A DNA stretch of 14,101 bases from Planctomycetaceae bacterium (GCA_020426065.1 JAGQQT010000041.1:1-14101); one strand, 5' to 3'. Shown: positions 1 to 6,724, numbered from the stretch's first letter. A program made the numbers and translations. Notes: generated from the letters alone by a model not told the origin.

Positions 1-1863
1 GCCCGTTTCGAAATCGAGGTTCAGTTCACGACCGTCCAGCGATTTGGGTTTGATTCCCTCTGATGCCACTGCCACCGGTTTTGCCTGGACGGGTTTGCCA
101 GCGACAAAGCTTCCGTCCGGCTTTTTGATCCGAAGGTAGTCGAGCGCAAACATGTAAGCCTTCACCGCTCGCGGATTCGCTCCGACAATCTGCACACTCA
201 ATTGATGCTGTTTGCCCTCAACGGCAATCTGCGGAAAAGTCAGCACACCCGTCGTGATTACATCAGTTGCATAAAGGTCAATGGGCGGGCCTAGTGGTTT
301 GTCATCCAGCGATAACTGCACGATGCCGTAATCTTTGGCACAGGTCAGAACCAACTCAAGTTCAACCGTTCCTGTAAACTCTGGCAGATCCAGCTTCAGC
401 GTGTCGGCTGGCTTTGCTCCCGTCCACCAGAGTTGTGAGGCATTACTCCAGCGGTCCGCACGAAAGCCGGACATATCCTGTGGTTTTGCATTCCCTCCAG
501 AGGACTTGCCGGTCAGCGTTTCACCTTCAATCGAGTTGGCAACGTGGCCCGTCTTCGCATCAATTTTTGATTTCGGACCCCTCAGAGGCTCCGCTCCTTC
601 CACACTGGGAAGCATCGGCCCGCTGTAAACTTCCGGCTGAGCAGCAGCAAATTCGGCTTCGCTGACGGGATTGATCTGATGCGTCAAAACGTGGGCACCC
701 AACATTCCGCCAACCACGATGTCCGGCAGCTTGTCGTTGTTCACATCGACAATCGAAACCTGCCGACCGATCCCCGCCTGGCCATCGGCCTGATAAGGAA
801 TCCAGTCGACTCCTTCTGGACCTCGCACAAGTTTAAACCAGTACACGACTGCGCCCGCATCCCACTGAGGACTCTGGCGGTGATGGGACCAGTACGTCTT
901 ACCCGTAACGATGTCCTTCAGCCCGTCACCATCCATGTCAGCCAGGGCAACCGAATGCAGTTCGCTGAAGACCAGGCCGTACTGATTCTCCGAAGGATGC
1001 TCGCCCATGATCAGGTGTTGTGTGAATTCAGGTTCATCTCCACCTTCAACCTGTTCATACCACGCCAGCCCGAAATCATGTGCCCGAAGGCTGGTGATGA
1101 TGTCGTTGTCGCCGTCCCCATCGACATCGTAAGCGTACATCTCCGCTCCGCCATAGCCGTTACTGAACGAGGCAGAATGCTGCATCCAGCGGGAGGTCAG
1201 CTGATGAGTGAGCGGTTGTTCGAACCAGCCCTGCGAATGAATAATATCTTTACGGCCATCTCCATTTACATCGCCGATGCCCAGTCCATGACCGAATTTC
1301 GCCGCCGTAATCTTTTCAGAAATCGGATGAAACGTCCATTTCTCAAATGGTCGCTCCCAGTTGATGGTGGCAAATCCAAAGAAACCCTCCATCGTGCAGA
1401 CCAGCTCCGGACGCTCATCGCCGACAACATCAGTCAACTGAGGCGACTCATTTGAAACCCAGTCGAACACCTGATGCTTCGGCCAGTGCTTGTCAAAACC
1501 ATCCTTGCCGGGGTTTTCATAGACGTAGGCCGGAGTTCCCGGAAAGCCTACAACAAACACATCGTTCCGGCCGTCGCCGTTGAAGTCATACAGCCAGTTG
1601 AAGAAGTTGTCCGCATAACCTTCTTGGTTCTGGGGAACCGGTTCGTAAATCTCGTGTTTTGTGGAATACTCCGGCCCCTCAAACCAGTACGGACCATACA
1701 CCACATCCGCCACCCCATCCCCATTCACATCCGCTGCATTGGCCCCTTCAGAAAAGTAGACATTCGTCAGTTGCTGGCGTTTGAAAGTATGGAGTACAGG
1801 TTCAGCGGCAAATACAAATGAGGTTGTCAGCAGAAATGCGATCAGGAAATATGGTTTGAGCAT
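1..1863 (-). CDS. Secreted FG-GAP/VCBS repeat protein with galactose-binding-like module (3' end outside window)
   Basis: The minus strand is open from ATG at 1863 to the window edge: 621 codons without a stop. The N-terminus (MLKPYFLIAFLLTTSFVFA) is a signal peptide with likely cleavage near A19/A20, so the product is exported. Six Asp/Asn-Gly-Asp calcium-loop motifs typical of FG-GAP/VCBS propeller blades are visible: DVNGDG at residue 45, DFNGDG at 93, DVNGDG at 198, DVDGDG at 246, DMDGDG at 309 and DVNNDK at 373. Residues about 444-580 (IEGE, RWSNASQLWW, DYGIVQLSLD, PIDLY, VGANPRA, FALDYLRIK) look like a galactose-binding/jelly-roll module I associate with planctomycete and verrucomicrobial secreted proteins. 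After a Pro/Lys-rich linker a further domain begins (NLDFETG) and is cut off. There is no clear Shine-Dalgarno sequence before the start. The substrate is unknown; a surface-adhesion or glycan-binding role is inference. The antisense frames inside it are shadows. Confidence 0.92.
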   Translation of the reverse strand, partial: MLKPYFLIAFLLTTSFVFAAEPVLHTFKRQQLTNVYFSEGANAADVNGDGVADVVYGPYWFEGPEYSTKHEIYEPVPQNQEGYADNFFNWLYDFNGDGRNDVFVVGFPGTPAYVYENPGKDGFDKHWPKHQVFDWVSNESPQLTDVVGDERPELVCTMEGFFGFATINWERPFEKWTFHPISEKITAAKFGHGLGIGDVNGDGRKDIIHSQGWFEQPLTHQLTSRWMQHSASFSNGYGGAEMYAYDVDGDGDNDIITSLRAHDFGLAWYEQVEGGDEPEFTQHLIMGEHPSENQYGLVFSELHSVALADMDGDGLKDIVTGKTYWSHHRQSPQWDAGAVVYWFKLVRGPEGVDWIPYQADGQAGIGRQVSIVDVNNDKLPDIVVGGMLGAHVLTHQINPVSEAEFAAAQPEVYSGPMLPSVEGAEPLRGPKSKIDAKTGHVANSIEGETLTGKSSGGNAKPQDMSGFRADRWSNASQLWWTGAKPADTLKLDLPEFTGTVELELVLTCAKDYGIVQLSLDDKPLGPPIDLYATDVITTGVLTFPQIAVEGKQHQLSVQIVGANPRAVKAYMFALDYLRIKKPDGSFVAGKPVQAKPVAVASEGIKPKSLDGRELNLDFETG

Positions 1864-2090
1864 GGTGAAGTCTCGCGAGGCTTGGGACCAGTACTGAGTT
1901 TTGGAGTGTCATACGGAAGATAGTGAGGCGATTAGCCATTGCATGACTGTTGGATTGTCACCGGCAATGGCAGCATTGCCCCTCTCTTGCCTGGGGGATG
2001 CGGTTTAGTATATCGCCCGGATGGCAGCTTGGGCAGCATGCAGCAAATTGCTGGACGGAAAAATGCTCTGAGAAGAAGTTGGCAACCAGT

Positions 2091-2127
2091 AAAAGAAAAA
2101 AGCATCGCAACCGAGGCTGCGATGCTT
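2091..2127 (-). terminator. Intrinsic terminator after the 950-residue lectin-like/RCC1/SUMF1 gene
   Basis: Read on the minus strand, a perfect 10-bp stem (AAGCATCGCA / TGCGATGCTT) with an 8-base loop (2100-2127) is followed at once by a T-rich tract, the complement of aaaagaaaaa at 2091-2100. This is the classic Rho-independent layout. It lies about 175 bases past the stop codon of the gene ending at 2304 and before the next minus-strand gene at 1863, so it probably separates the two transcripts. The same stem recurs at 5318-5353. Confidence 0.75.
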
Positions 2128-2146
2128 GATAAACGGGCTCTCTGGT

Positions 2147-2177
2147 GAAGAACTCAAAGCACTGTGTTGAGTTCTTC
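2147..2177. repeat. Perfect 11-bp hairpin in the 3' spacer
   Basis: GAAGAACTCAA (2147-2157) pairs perfectly with TTGAGTTCTTC (2167-2177) around a 9-base loop. It lies 20 bases upstream (in minus-strand transcription) of the terminator at 2091-2127, giving a tandem pair of 3' hairpins after the 950-residue gene. It has no T-run on the minus strand, so by itself it would act as a 3'-end-stabilising stem rather than a terminator. On the plus strand it is followed by a weak TTCTT tract. Confidence 0.55.
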
Positions 2178-2303
2178 TTAACATTAGCTGCGATGACACG
2201 GCAGTGGTTTGATGCTGTTCGCTGTGCCGGACATTATTCTTTTAAACATGACACTACACTATCACTCAATGGCGCAGGTATGTTTCGAAGGGATCAACAC
2301 TGC

Positions 2304-5156
2304 TTATTTTACGATCTGACCCTCTTTATCGATTCGATCAAGAGGAAAGTCGGGACTGCCGTCTCTGCCTTTGAAAAGAATTCGATTCCTGGTAAGGAAT
2401 TGAATTTCCAGGTAGTCCAGGTCATTTGACTTGTTGATCAGGCGGAAACTGTTTTTTCCATCAATTTTTTCAACCCTCATTGCTTCTACCGACTGTTTGT
2501 CAATTTCCAGACTGACTTCACTAATCTCTTTCTTCAGGCGATCAAGCGAGTCTTTATCGAGTTTGGTGAGATCGATGCCATTCATCCTGGCAAACTCTTC
2601 ATGGTTGGCCTTCCATTTCCCCACAAACAGATTCATTGCCTGATCGAGAGTAATGACCTCAGAATCTTTATTGCTGGTCAGGGCATCCGATGACTTGTCT
2701 GGAACCAGCACGACCCGAAGTCCGTAATAAGCTTCACGATCGTCCAGGTCCTCTTTCACCCCTCGGTAGGCAGAGCGGCAATTATCGACTCTCGTGGCAA
2801 AGCTGCCACCTCGCATGACACGACGAGTACCACTCGCAGGACCAGTAGGATTGGTGACGGGGCCTTCCAGGCTTTTTGTGTACCAGTCCTGACAAAACTC
2901 CTTCACATTGCCGATCATGTCATACAGCCCGAAACCATTTGGTTTCTTTTGTTTCACGATCGAGGCAGAATTTGCTGTGCTGTCAAAATAAAATTCATAA
3001 TGATCGAGCTCTGAGGCATTGTCTCCAAAGTAGAAACGAGTTGTGCTTCCACCACGACAGGCGTATTCCCATTCCGCTTCGGTAGGCAGGCGATAGGTGC
3101 GACCCTCTTTTTTGCTTAACTCCTCACAAAACTTCACCGCATCATTCCAGCTGATGTAGCTTGCGGCATAATCATCACCCTCTTTGGCACGCTCTTCCCC
3201 TTTCCAGGGAGTTGTTCCCATCACCTGCTGCCACTGGGACTGGGTAACCTCAGTCACGCCGAGGTAGTAGTCTTGCGTGAGCTGCACTTCGTGCAGGTCT
3301 TCATCACTACTGCGGCCTTCTTCGCTTTCTGGTGACCCCATCATGAATTTGCCAGCGGGAATCAACTTGAATTCCATCCCGATGGTGTTGGTTACGTTCG
3401 CTGAATGGGTAGCGGCTGGAATACTCACCAGAGTCAAACAGGTTTGTTCCCCAGCGGAGATGGCAGTGACATTGCTCAACCCGTCAGGAATTACCGTTTC
3501 TCCAAAATCATTACTTCCCCAGGCGACAACTGTGCCATCCTGCTTCAATGCCATGCTGTGAAAAGAGCCGGCTGCAATCGCGGTGACATCACTCAAGCCC
3601 GCAGGGACTTTCGCTTGTCCCTGCTCTCCAAAAACATTTTTGTTGCTTCCCCAGGCAACGACAGTCCCATCCCGTTTCAATGCCAGATTATGTTCATTTC
3701 CCGCAGCAATGGCGATCACATCTTTCAAGCCGGCAGGAATGTCCGTCTGGCCTTCTTCATTGCCTCCCCAGGCAACGACAGTCCCATCCCCCTTCAATGC
3801 CAGACTATGGCTACGTCCTGCGCCGATGGCAATGACACCGCTCAAACCCGCAGGAATGTCCAGTTGGCCACTACGGTTGGTTCCCCAGGCGACAACCGTC
3901 CCATCCTCTTTCAAAGCGAGATTATGGAAGGAACCGGCGTCAATGGCGACGACATTGCTTAACCCATCAGGCAGGTCTCTGTTTAGAGTTATAGATTCCT
4001 TCCCCCATACGACGACAGTCCCATTCTGCTTTAGAGCTAAACCATGCTCGTATCCAAGGGCAATTGCCGTCACGCCGCTTAACCCTTCCGGGATGAAATT
4101 GTTCTCAGGCTGACCGCCCCCCCATCCCACAACAGTTCCATCCGGCTTCAGGGCCAGGTTGTACCATTTACCCCCTGCAATCGCGATCGCTTCATTCAAC
4201 CCCTTGGGTAGTTCTGCGACTCGCCATCCACCCCATGCGACAACCTTACCAGGCATCTGGGGAGCAGCTGAAGGCACAGTAACCTGGCGGTCTCCCAGCA
4301 CATAAACGCCTCCAGCCGACCAGGGAGAATCCGTGCTGCCCCACTGGTTTTCAACTGTGTAGGCGCTGCTACCTGAAACTCTGACTTCGAGACCCTGAGG
4401 ATCTTCGCCAAGATACTCCATTATGCCACTCATGGTCTTGCCGCCATCGGTGGATTTGGCACTGACCATCACAGCTCGCTTGTCCCGGCTGCCGATCAGC
4501 CAGTCGCCATCGGAATGCCAGTCATCACCAAAATAGACTTCACCTCGATAACTGTTGATCGCCACATGCGTTGCCCGGAAAGGGACTGGGCCTTCACCTG
4601 CGTAGGTCACAGTACCGCTGAAAGTTTTACCGTCATCATTTGAATGAATGTCGATTTCGACAAGGTATTGCTGCCTGTCGCCACGGTTGCCGAGAACCCA
4701 GACGCCACCCGGAAGAATGGGGCCGCCATGGTGAGTGTGGACAGCATAGGCAACCCCATTGCTTCGCTTGGCTCGAACTCGAATTTCACCTTCATCAGTG
4801 TAGGACATCGTGCCATTCAATGTTTTGCCGTTGTCATCGGATTTCACATCAAATTTGACAACGTGTTGACCATCCCGCCCGCCAATCACCCAGTCTCCGG
4901 TATACCGCCAGTCATCACCAAATTTATTTTGCACAGAGACGTTGTTGCCGTAATCGTCTTCGCTCAGGGTTCCTAAAAAAGAGATATAACTAGAACCAGA
5001 GTACTTGAAGGTTCCATAGAGAATTTCTCCCTTGTTATCAGACCTGATGTCCATCTCGATGATGTTGGCATCATCCGCTGAAAAGACCTCAACAGCAGCA
5101 TTCAGTTGTACGATTGCGATGAGGGCCATCGCGATCAATGTCTGACAGATTTTCAT
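2304..5156 (-). CDS. Secreted mosaic protein: OAA-like lectin repeats, RCC1-like propeller, SUMF1/FGE-like domain
   Basis: The product has 950 residues. ATG at 5156 is preceded by GAGGAG five bases upstream, and residues 1-27 form a signal peptide. Residues 30-290 are tandem repeats with the signature of Oscillatoria agardhii agglutinin-type mannose-binding lectins (GKTLNGTMSY, TYAGEGPVPFRAT, VENQWG, GGVWVLGNR). Residues 303-577 are RCC1-like repeats with seven VVxWG strands, enough for a seven-blade propeller. Residues 590-818 are a SUMF1/formylglycine-generating-enzyme-like domain (MGSPES, EVTQSQW, YRLPTEAEWEYACRGG, GLYDMIGNV, RGGSF, GLRVV). Of the FGE copper-binding cysteine pair, by my alignment the first is Thr788 and only Cys793 remains, so sulfatase activation is unlikely. 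Residues 833-950 (FVGKWKANHEEF and beyond) are charged and not recognised. The protein probably acts outside the cytoplasm as a glycan- or protein-binding factor (inference). It has its own candidate promoter at 5273-5301 and terminator at 2091-2127. Confidence 0.94.
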   Translation of the reverse strand: MKICQTLIAMALIAIVQLNAAVEVFSADDANIIEMDIRSDNKGEILYGTFKYSGSSYISFLGTLSEDDYGNNVSVQNKFGDDWRYTGDWVIGGRDGQHVVKFDVKSDDNGKTLNGTMSYTDEGEIRVRAKRSNGVAYAVHTHHGGPILPGGVWVLGNRGDRQQYLVEIDIHSNDDGKTFSGTVTYAGEGPVPFRATHVAINSYRGEVYFGDDWHSDGDWLIGSRDKRAVMVSAKSTDGGKTMSGIMEYLGEDPQGLEVRVSGSSAYTVENQWGSTDSPWSAGGVYVLGDRQVTVPSAAPQMPGKVVAWGGWRVAELPKGLNEAIAIAGGKWYNLALKPDGTVVGWGGGQPENNFIPEGLSGVTAIALGYEHGLALKQNGTVVVWGKESITLNRDLPDGLSNVVAIDAGSFHNLALKEDGTVVAWGTNRSGQLDIPAGLSGVIAIGAGRSHSLALKGDGTVVAWGGNEEGQTDIPAGLKDVIAIAAGNEHNLALKRDGTVVAWGSNKNVFGEQGQAKVPAGLSDVTAIAAGSFHSMALKQDGTVVAWGSNDFGETVIPDGLSNVTAISAGEQTCLTLVSIPAATHSANVTNTIGMEFKLIPAGKFMMGSPESEEGRSSDEDLHEVQLTQDYYLGVTEVTQSQWQQVMGTTPWKGEERAKEGDDYAASYISWNDAVKFCEELSKKEGRTYRLPTEAEWEYACRGGSTTRFYFGDNASELDHYEFYFDSTANSASIVKQKKPNGFGLYDMIGNVKEFCQDWYTKSLEGPVTNPTGPASGTRRVMRGGSFATRVDNCRSAYRGVKEDLDDREAYYGLRVVLVPDKSSDALTSNKDSEVITLDQAMNLFVGKWKANHEEFARMNGIDLTKLDKDSLDRLKKEISEVSLEIDKQSVEAMRVEKIDGKNSFRLINKSNDLDYLEIQFLTRNRILFKGRDGSPDFPLDRIDKEGQIVK
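3426..4250 (-). repeat. Seven RCC1-like repeats (residues 303-577)
   Basis: Units of about 37-44 residues repeat the pattern IPAGLSxVxAIAAGxxHxLALKxDGTVVAWG. The VVxWG strand occurs at residues 305, 342, 381, 421, 460, 499 and 543. The last AISAGEQTCLTL strand (residues 565-576) would close the first blade. DNA identity among the central four units is high (for example ccaggcaacgacagtccc recurs), pointing to expansion by duplication or gene conversion. These are coding repeats, not a CRISPR array. Confidence 0.85.
4287..5069 (-). repeat. Four-unit OAA-like lectin repeat region (residues 30-290)
   Basis: Three complete units of about 60-65 residues (about 72-130, 136-196 and 199-261) follow one another. 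Each has an aromatic/GDW or GGxW motif, an IGxR/LGxR turn, then a (V/I)xSxDxGKT(L/F/M)xG strand. A C-terminal half-unit only precedes them (30-64: MDIRSDNKGEILYGTF). An N-terminal half-unit only ends the array (265-291: YTVENQWG, GGVYVLGDR). The two halves together would make a fourth unit, so the array looks circularly permuted relative to known OAA proteins. Family assignment is from recalled consensus motifs, not a search. Confidence 0.72.
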
Positions 5157-5161
5157 TTTTG

Positions 5162-5167
5162 CTCCTC
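5162..5167 (-). promoter_or_regulatory. Shine-Dalgarno GAGGAG for the gene starting at 5156
   Basis: On the minus strand GAGGAG lies five bases before ATG 5156-5154. The same TGAGGAG string precedes the phosphoesterase start at 11638, so it appears to be a strong local ribosome-binding consensus. It fixes the start of the 950-residue protein, which then begins directly with a signal peptide. Confidence 0.8.
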
Positions 5168-5272
5168 ATTGATTTTCACAAAAGTGCGATGGCCTGGGGG
5201 AACGCCGATTTGGCTAGAGACTGGTTAACGCCATAGATATGTCCAATTGACATGGAAGTCCGACAGAACGTC

Positions 5273-5301
5273 ATTAATATTCCATTGTCAGGGCGTGTCA
5301 A
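5273..5301 (-). promoter_or_regulatory. Candidate sigma70-type promoter for the 950-residue gene
   Basis: On the minus strand a perfect TTGACA (5301-5296) is followed after 17 bases by ATTAAT (5278-5273), or after 16 bases by TATTAA; each -10 candidate matches four of six consensus positions. It sits about 115 bases upstream of ATG 5156 and just downstream of the hairpin at 5318-5353, the expected order for terminator then promoter. A near-palindrome, ATGTCCAATTGACAT (5239-5253), lies between promoter and gene and could be an operator. These are motif matches only. Confidence 0.4.
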
Positions 5302-5317
5302 TGACTCACGCCTAAGC

Positions 5318-5353
5318 AAACAAGCATCGCAGTTTCCGTTGCGATGCTTGTTT
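5318..5353. terminator. 14-bp perfect hairpin, probable terminator after the beta-trefoil gene
   Basis: AAACAAGCATCGCA (5318-5331) pairs perfectly with TGCGATGCTTGTTT (5340-5353) around an 8-base loop. It lies about 80 bases past the stop of the minus-strand gene ending at 5434, with a TTGTTTGCTT tract on that strand and GTTTTTCT on the plus strand, so it may work in both directions. The inner ten base pairs are identical to the terminator stem at 2100-2127. Confidence 0.65.
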
Positions 5354-5433
5354 TTCTGAAAAGTCATGGATCTTCGGTGGGACTGATGTCGTTGACGAAA
5401 TCAGAACCACAACACCCGCAGCTGCTTGAAATC

Positions 5434-5862
5434 TTACTCTTCCCGGAGCTTCCAGAACTGATTCGGAGTGTTTTGAAATCGTTTCAGTTTCAATCCATCT
5501 CTACCGATTGTGAGACAGTTGAAACCATTGTCATCGTGGCGGATGATCCAGCCCTTCTCATTCTCCTGCAACCGCCAGTGTGTTTTATTGGGACCTTTCA
5601 ACTCGACATCGTCTCCGTCATCTGAGCCCTCCGCAGAAAGGTATGCTGGAGAGCCGCCTTCATCCATGTGGATTCTGTAGACGCCATCTTTTCCATGCTT
5701 CCCTATCCTCCACAATCGAATCTCGTATTGAACAACGCCATCACCCGCGTTGTTGGTAATCGTATAGTTCCCATCTTCTGGCATTGCAGCTTTTGCGTTT
5801 TCCGTTACCAGGACAAACAAGGCTGCGAATGCGAAAATTCCTGCTGCGAATTTTGCGTTCAT
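5434..5862 (-). CDS. Small secreted beta-trefoil (ricin-B-like) protein
   Basis: The product has 142 residues. I chose ATG 5862 because GGAG (5872-5869) lies six bases upstream. ATG 5868 would abut that site, and the longer frame from 5988 has an arginine-containing, non-signal N-terminus. Residues 1-25 are a signal peptide ending AKA|A. The mature ~117 residues contain three xW(R/K)(I/L) strands (W51 in LWRI, W96 in HWRL, W137 in FWKL) about 41-45 residues apart. Together with YLSAEG and CLTIGRDGLKL strands this suggests the three-lobed QxW pattern of ricin-B/beta-trefoil folds. A carbohydrate-binding role is therefore plausible but weakly supported; the family was not confirmed. It is transcribed in the same direction as the 950-residue gene but probably separately, because a hairpin and a candidate promoter lie between them. 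It diverges from the sigma factor gene. Confidence 0.82.
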   Translation of the reverse strand: MNAKFAAGIFAFAALFVLVTENAKAAMPEDGNYTITNNAGDGVVQYEIRLWRIGKHGKDGVYRIHMDEGGSPAYLSAEGSDDGDDVELKGPNKTHWRLQENEKGWIIRHDDNGFNCLTIGRDGLKLKRFQNTPNQFWKLREE

Positions 5863-6098
5863 GATCATCTCCAGTGGTTCAGTTGAAAGGAATTGAAGCC
5901 GAAACGGCGTGTCGCGAGACGGTTGAACCAAGCCGGCCTTATCGGTGCAATGTACAAACCGGCCGAAAATCCGACAGCCTGTCTCCATTTTTTTTGAAAT
6001 TGCTGGGAAATTTCTCCCGTCGGTGATACCTTGAGTGGCTTGAACTACTTGTCTCGTCAGAAGTTACGTATACAGTTGATACGCTCCGGGCCAAAAGT
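5863..6098. promoter_or_regulatory. Divergent intergenic region between beta-trefoil and sigma factor genes
   Basis: These 236 bases must contain both divergent promoters. Visible features are a direct repeat of CCGGCC (about 5934 and 5959, 25-26 bases apart), an eight-T tract near 5988-5995, and an imperfect palindrome GGGAAATTTCTCCC (6005-6018, 10 of 14 symmetric positions) that could be a regulator site. I found no convincing -35/-10 pair with standard spacing; an ECF-type promoter of unknown consensus cannot be excluded. Confidence 0.35.
5869..5872 (-). promoter_or_regulatory. Shine-Dalgarno GGAG deciding the start at 5862
   Basis: GGAG on the minus strand is followed by ATGATCATG. Only the second ATG (5862) has correct six-base spacing, and translation from it begins directly with the signal peptide MNAKFAAG. 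Confidence 0.65.
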
Positions 6099-6695
6099 AT
6101 GGATAGCCAATCAGTAACAGGCTGGATTGACCAGCTCTCTGGCGGAAATCAGCGGGCGGCGGAAGATCTGTGGCAACATATCTCCCAGCGCCTGCAGGAA
6201 TTTGCGCGCCGTAAACTGGATCCTCAAACCCGCAGAAGCTATGACGAACAGGACGCGGCCAACAGTGCCTTTCACAGTCTTTGTCAGGGACTGGCTAATG
6301 GGCGGATTGCAGCCGAAAATCGGGATGCCCTCTGGGGCTTACTTGCTGTCATCACATCCCGGAAAATCTCTGCCCAAAGGCGATATTCGAATCGCCAGAA
6401 ACGGGGCGGCGGAGCGGTTCGCGGGGAGTCAGGTTTTGGCGCCCCAGGGATCAATGAGGTTAATGCCATCCAGCAACCTCCCGACGTCCTGGCTGAAGTT
6501 TCTGAGAGTTGCAGCCAACTCGTCAATGCTCTGACGGATGAATCCATGAAAAAAATTGTGCTGCTCAAATTTCAGGGTGAGACGAATGGTCAGGTTGCTG
6601 ACGTTATGAAGTGCACCCGGCGAACCATTGAGCGCAAGCTGGAAAGAATTCGTCGAATCTGGGTCGAAGCGGGCCTGCATGAGGGGCAGTCGTGA
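6099..6695 (+). CDS. ECF-type RNA polymerase sigma factor (kinase-linked planctomycete type)
   Basis: The product has 198 residues and directs RNA polymerase to specific promoters in the cytoplasm. Region 2 is at about residues 15-100 (WIDQLSGGNQRAAEDLWQ, then the core-binding-like YDEQDAANSAFHSL and LWGLLAVITSRKISAQRR). A Gly/Arg-rich linker (101-125) follows, then region 4 with a helix-turn-helix at about 145-188 (LTDESMKKIVLLKFQGETNGQVADVMKCTRRTIERKLERIRRIW). There is no anti-sigma gene beside it. Instead a transmembrane Ser/Thr kinase starts 135 bases downstream on the same strand. This matches the known planctomycete arrangement of ECF sigma factors paired with Ser/Thr kinases, where phosphorylation is thought to control the sigma factor. 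Ser/Thr residues in the linker and in CTRRT are possible targets (inference). The start has no strong Shine-Dalgarno sequence. Confidence 0.93.
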   Translation: MDSQSVTGWIDQLSGGNQRAAEDLWQHISQRLQEFARRKLDPQTRRSYDEQDAANSAFHSLCQGLANGRIAAENRDALWGLLAVITSRKISAQRRYSNRQKRGGGAVRGESGFGAPGINEVNAIQQPPDVLAEVSESCSQLVNALTDESMKKIVLLKFQGETNGQVADVMKCTRRTIERKLERIRRIWVEAGLHEGQS

Positions 6696-6724
6696 TCGTA
6701 CTCCCTCGCTGATCAACAATAGTG

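Larger units (their letters stand above)
1864..2303. other. Gene-free spacer between two minus-strand genes
   Basis: I see no convincing gene in these 440 bases; the short open frames lack family motifs, a signal peptide or a ribosome binding site. The stretch holds an 8-bp inverted repeat (GCCATTGC 1935-1942 and GCAATGGC 1964-1971, 21-base loop) about 70-110 bases upstream of the FG-GAP gene start, a 13-base odd palindrome (CAGCAAATTGCTG, 2041-2053), and the two strong hairpins listed separately at 2091-2127 and 2147-2177. Bases 2180-2303 show nothing recognisable. The promoter of the FG-GAP gene must lie here, but I could not identify convincing -35/-10 boxes. Confidence 0.6.

Noticed and set aside
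679..1455. A 258-codon open frame on the plus strand.
   Set aside because: It lies entirely antisense to the FG-GAP gene, whose minus-strand frame has a signal peptide and six calcium-loop motifs. The plus-strand translation shows no family motif.
3405..4113. Two overlapping plus-strand open frames of 185 and 176 codons with internal repeats.
   Set aside because: They are shadows of the RCC1 repeats on the minus strand; their repetitiveness comes from the real gene's repeats.
3500..4250. A regularly spaced repeat pattern that could suggest a CRISPR array or minisatellite.
   Set aside because: The period of about 120 bases is a multiple of three, stays in frame and encodes RCC1-like repeats. 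There are no short repeats with unique spacers.
5863..5988. A longer N-terminus for the beta-trefoil protein starting at 5988.
   Set aside because: The extension would bury the signal peptide at residue 43. The Shine-Dalgarno GGAG at 5869-5872 fits ATG 5862.
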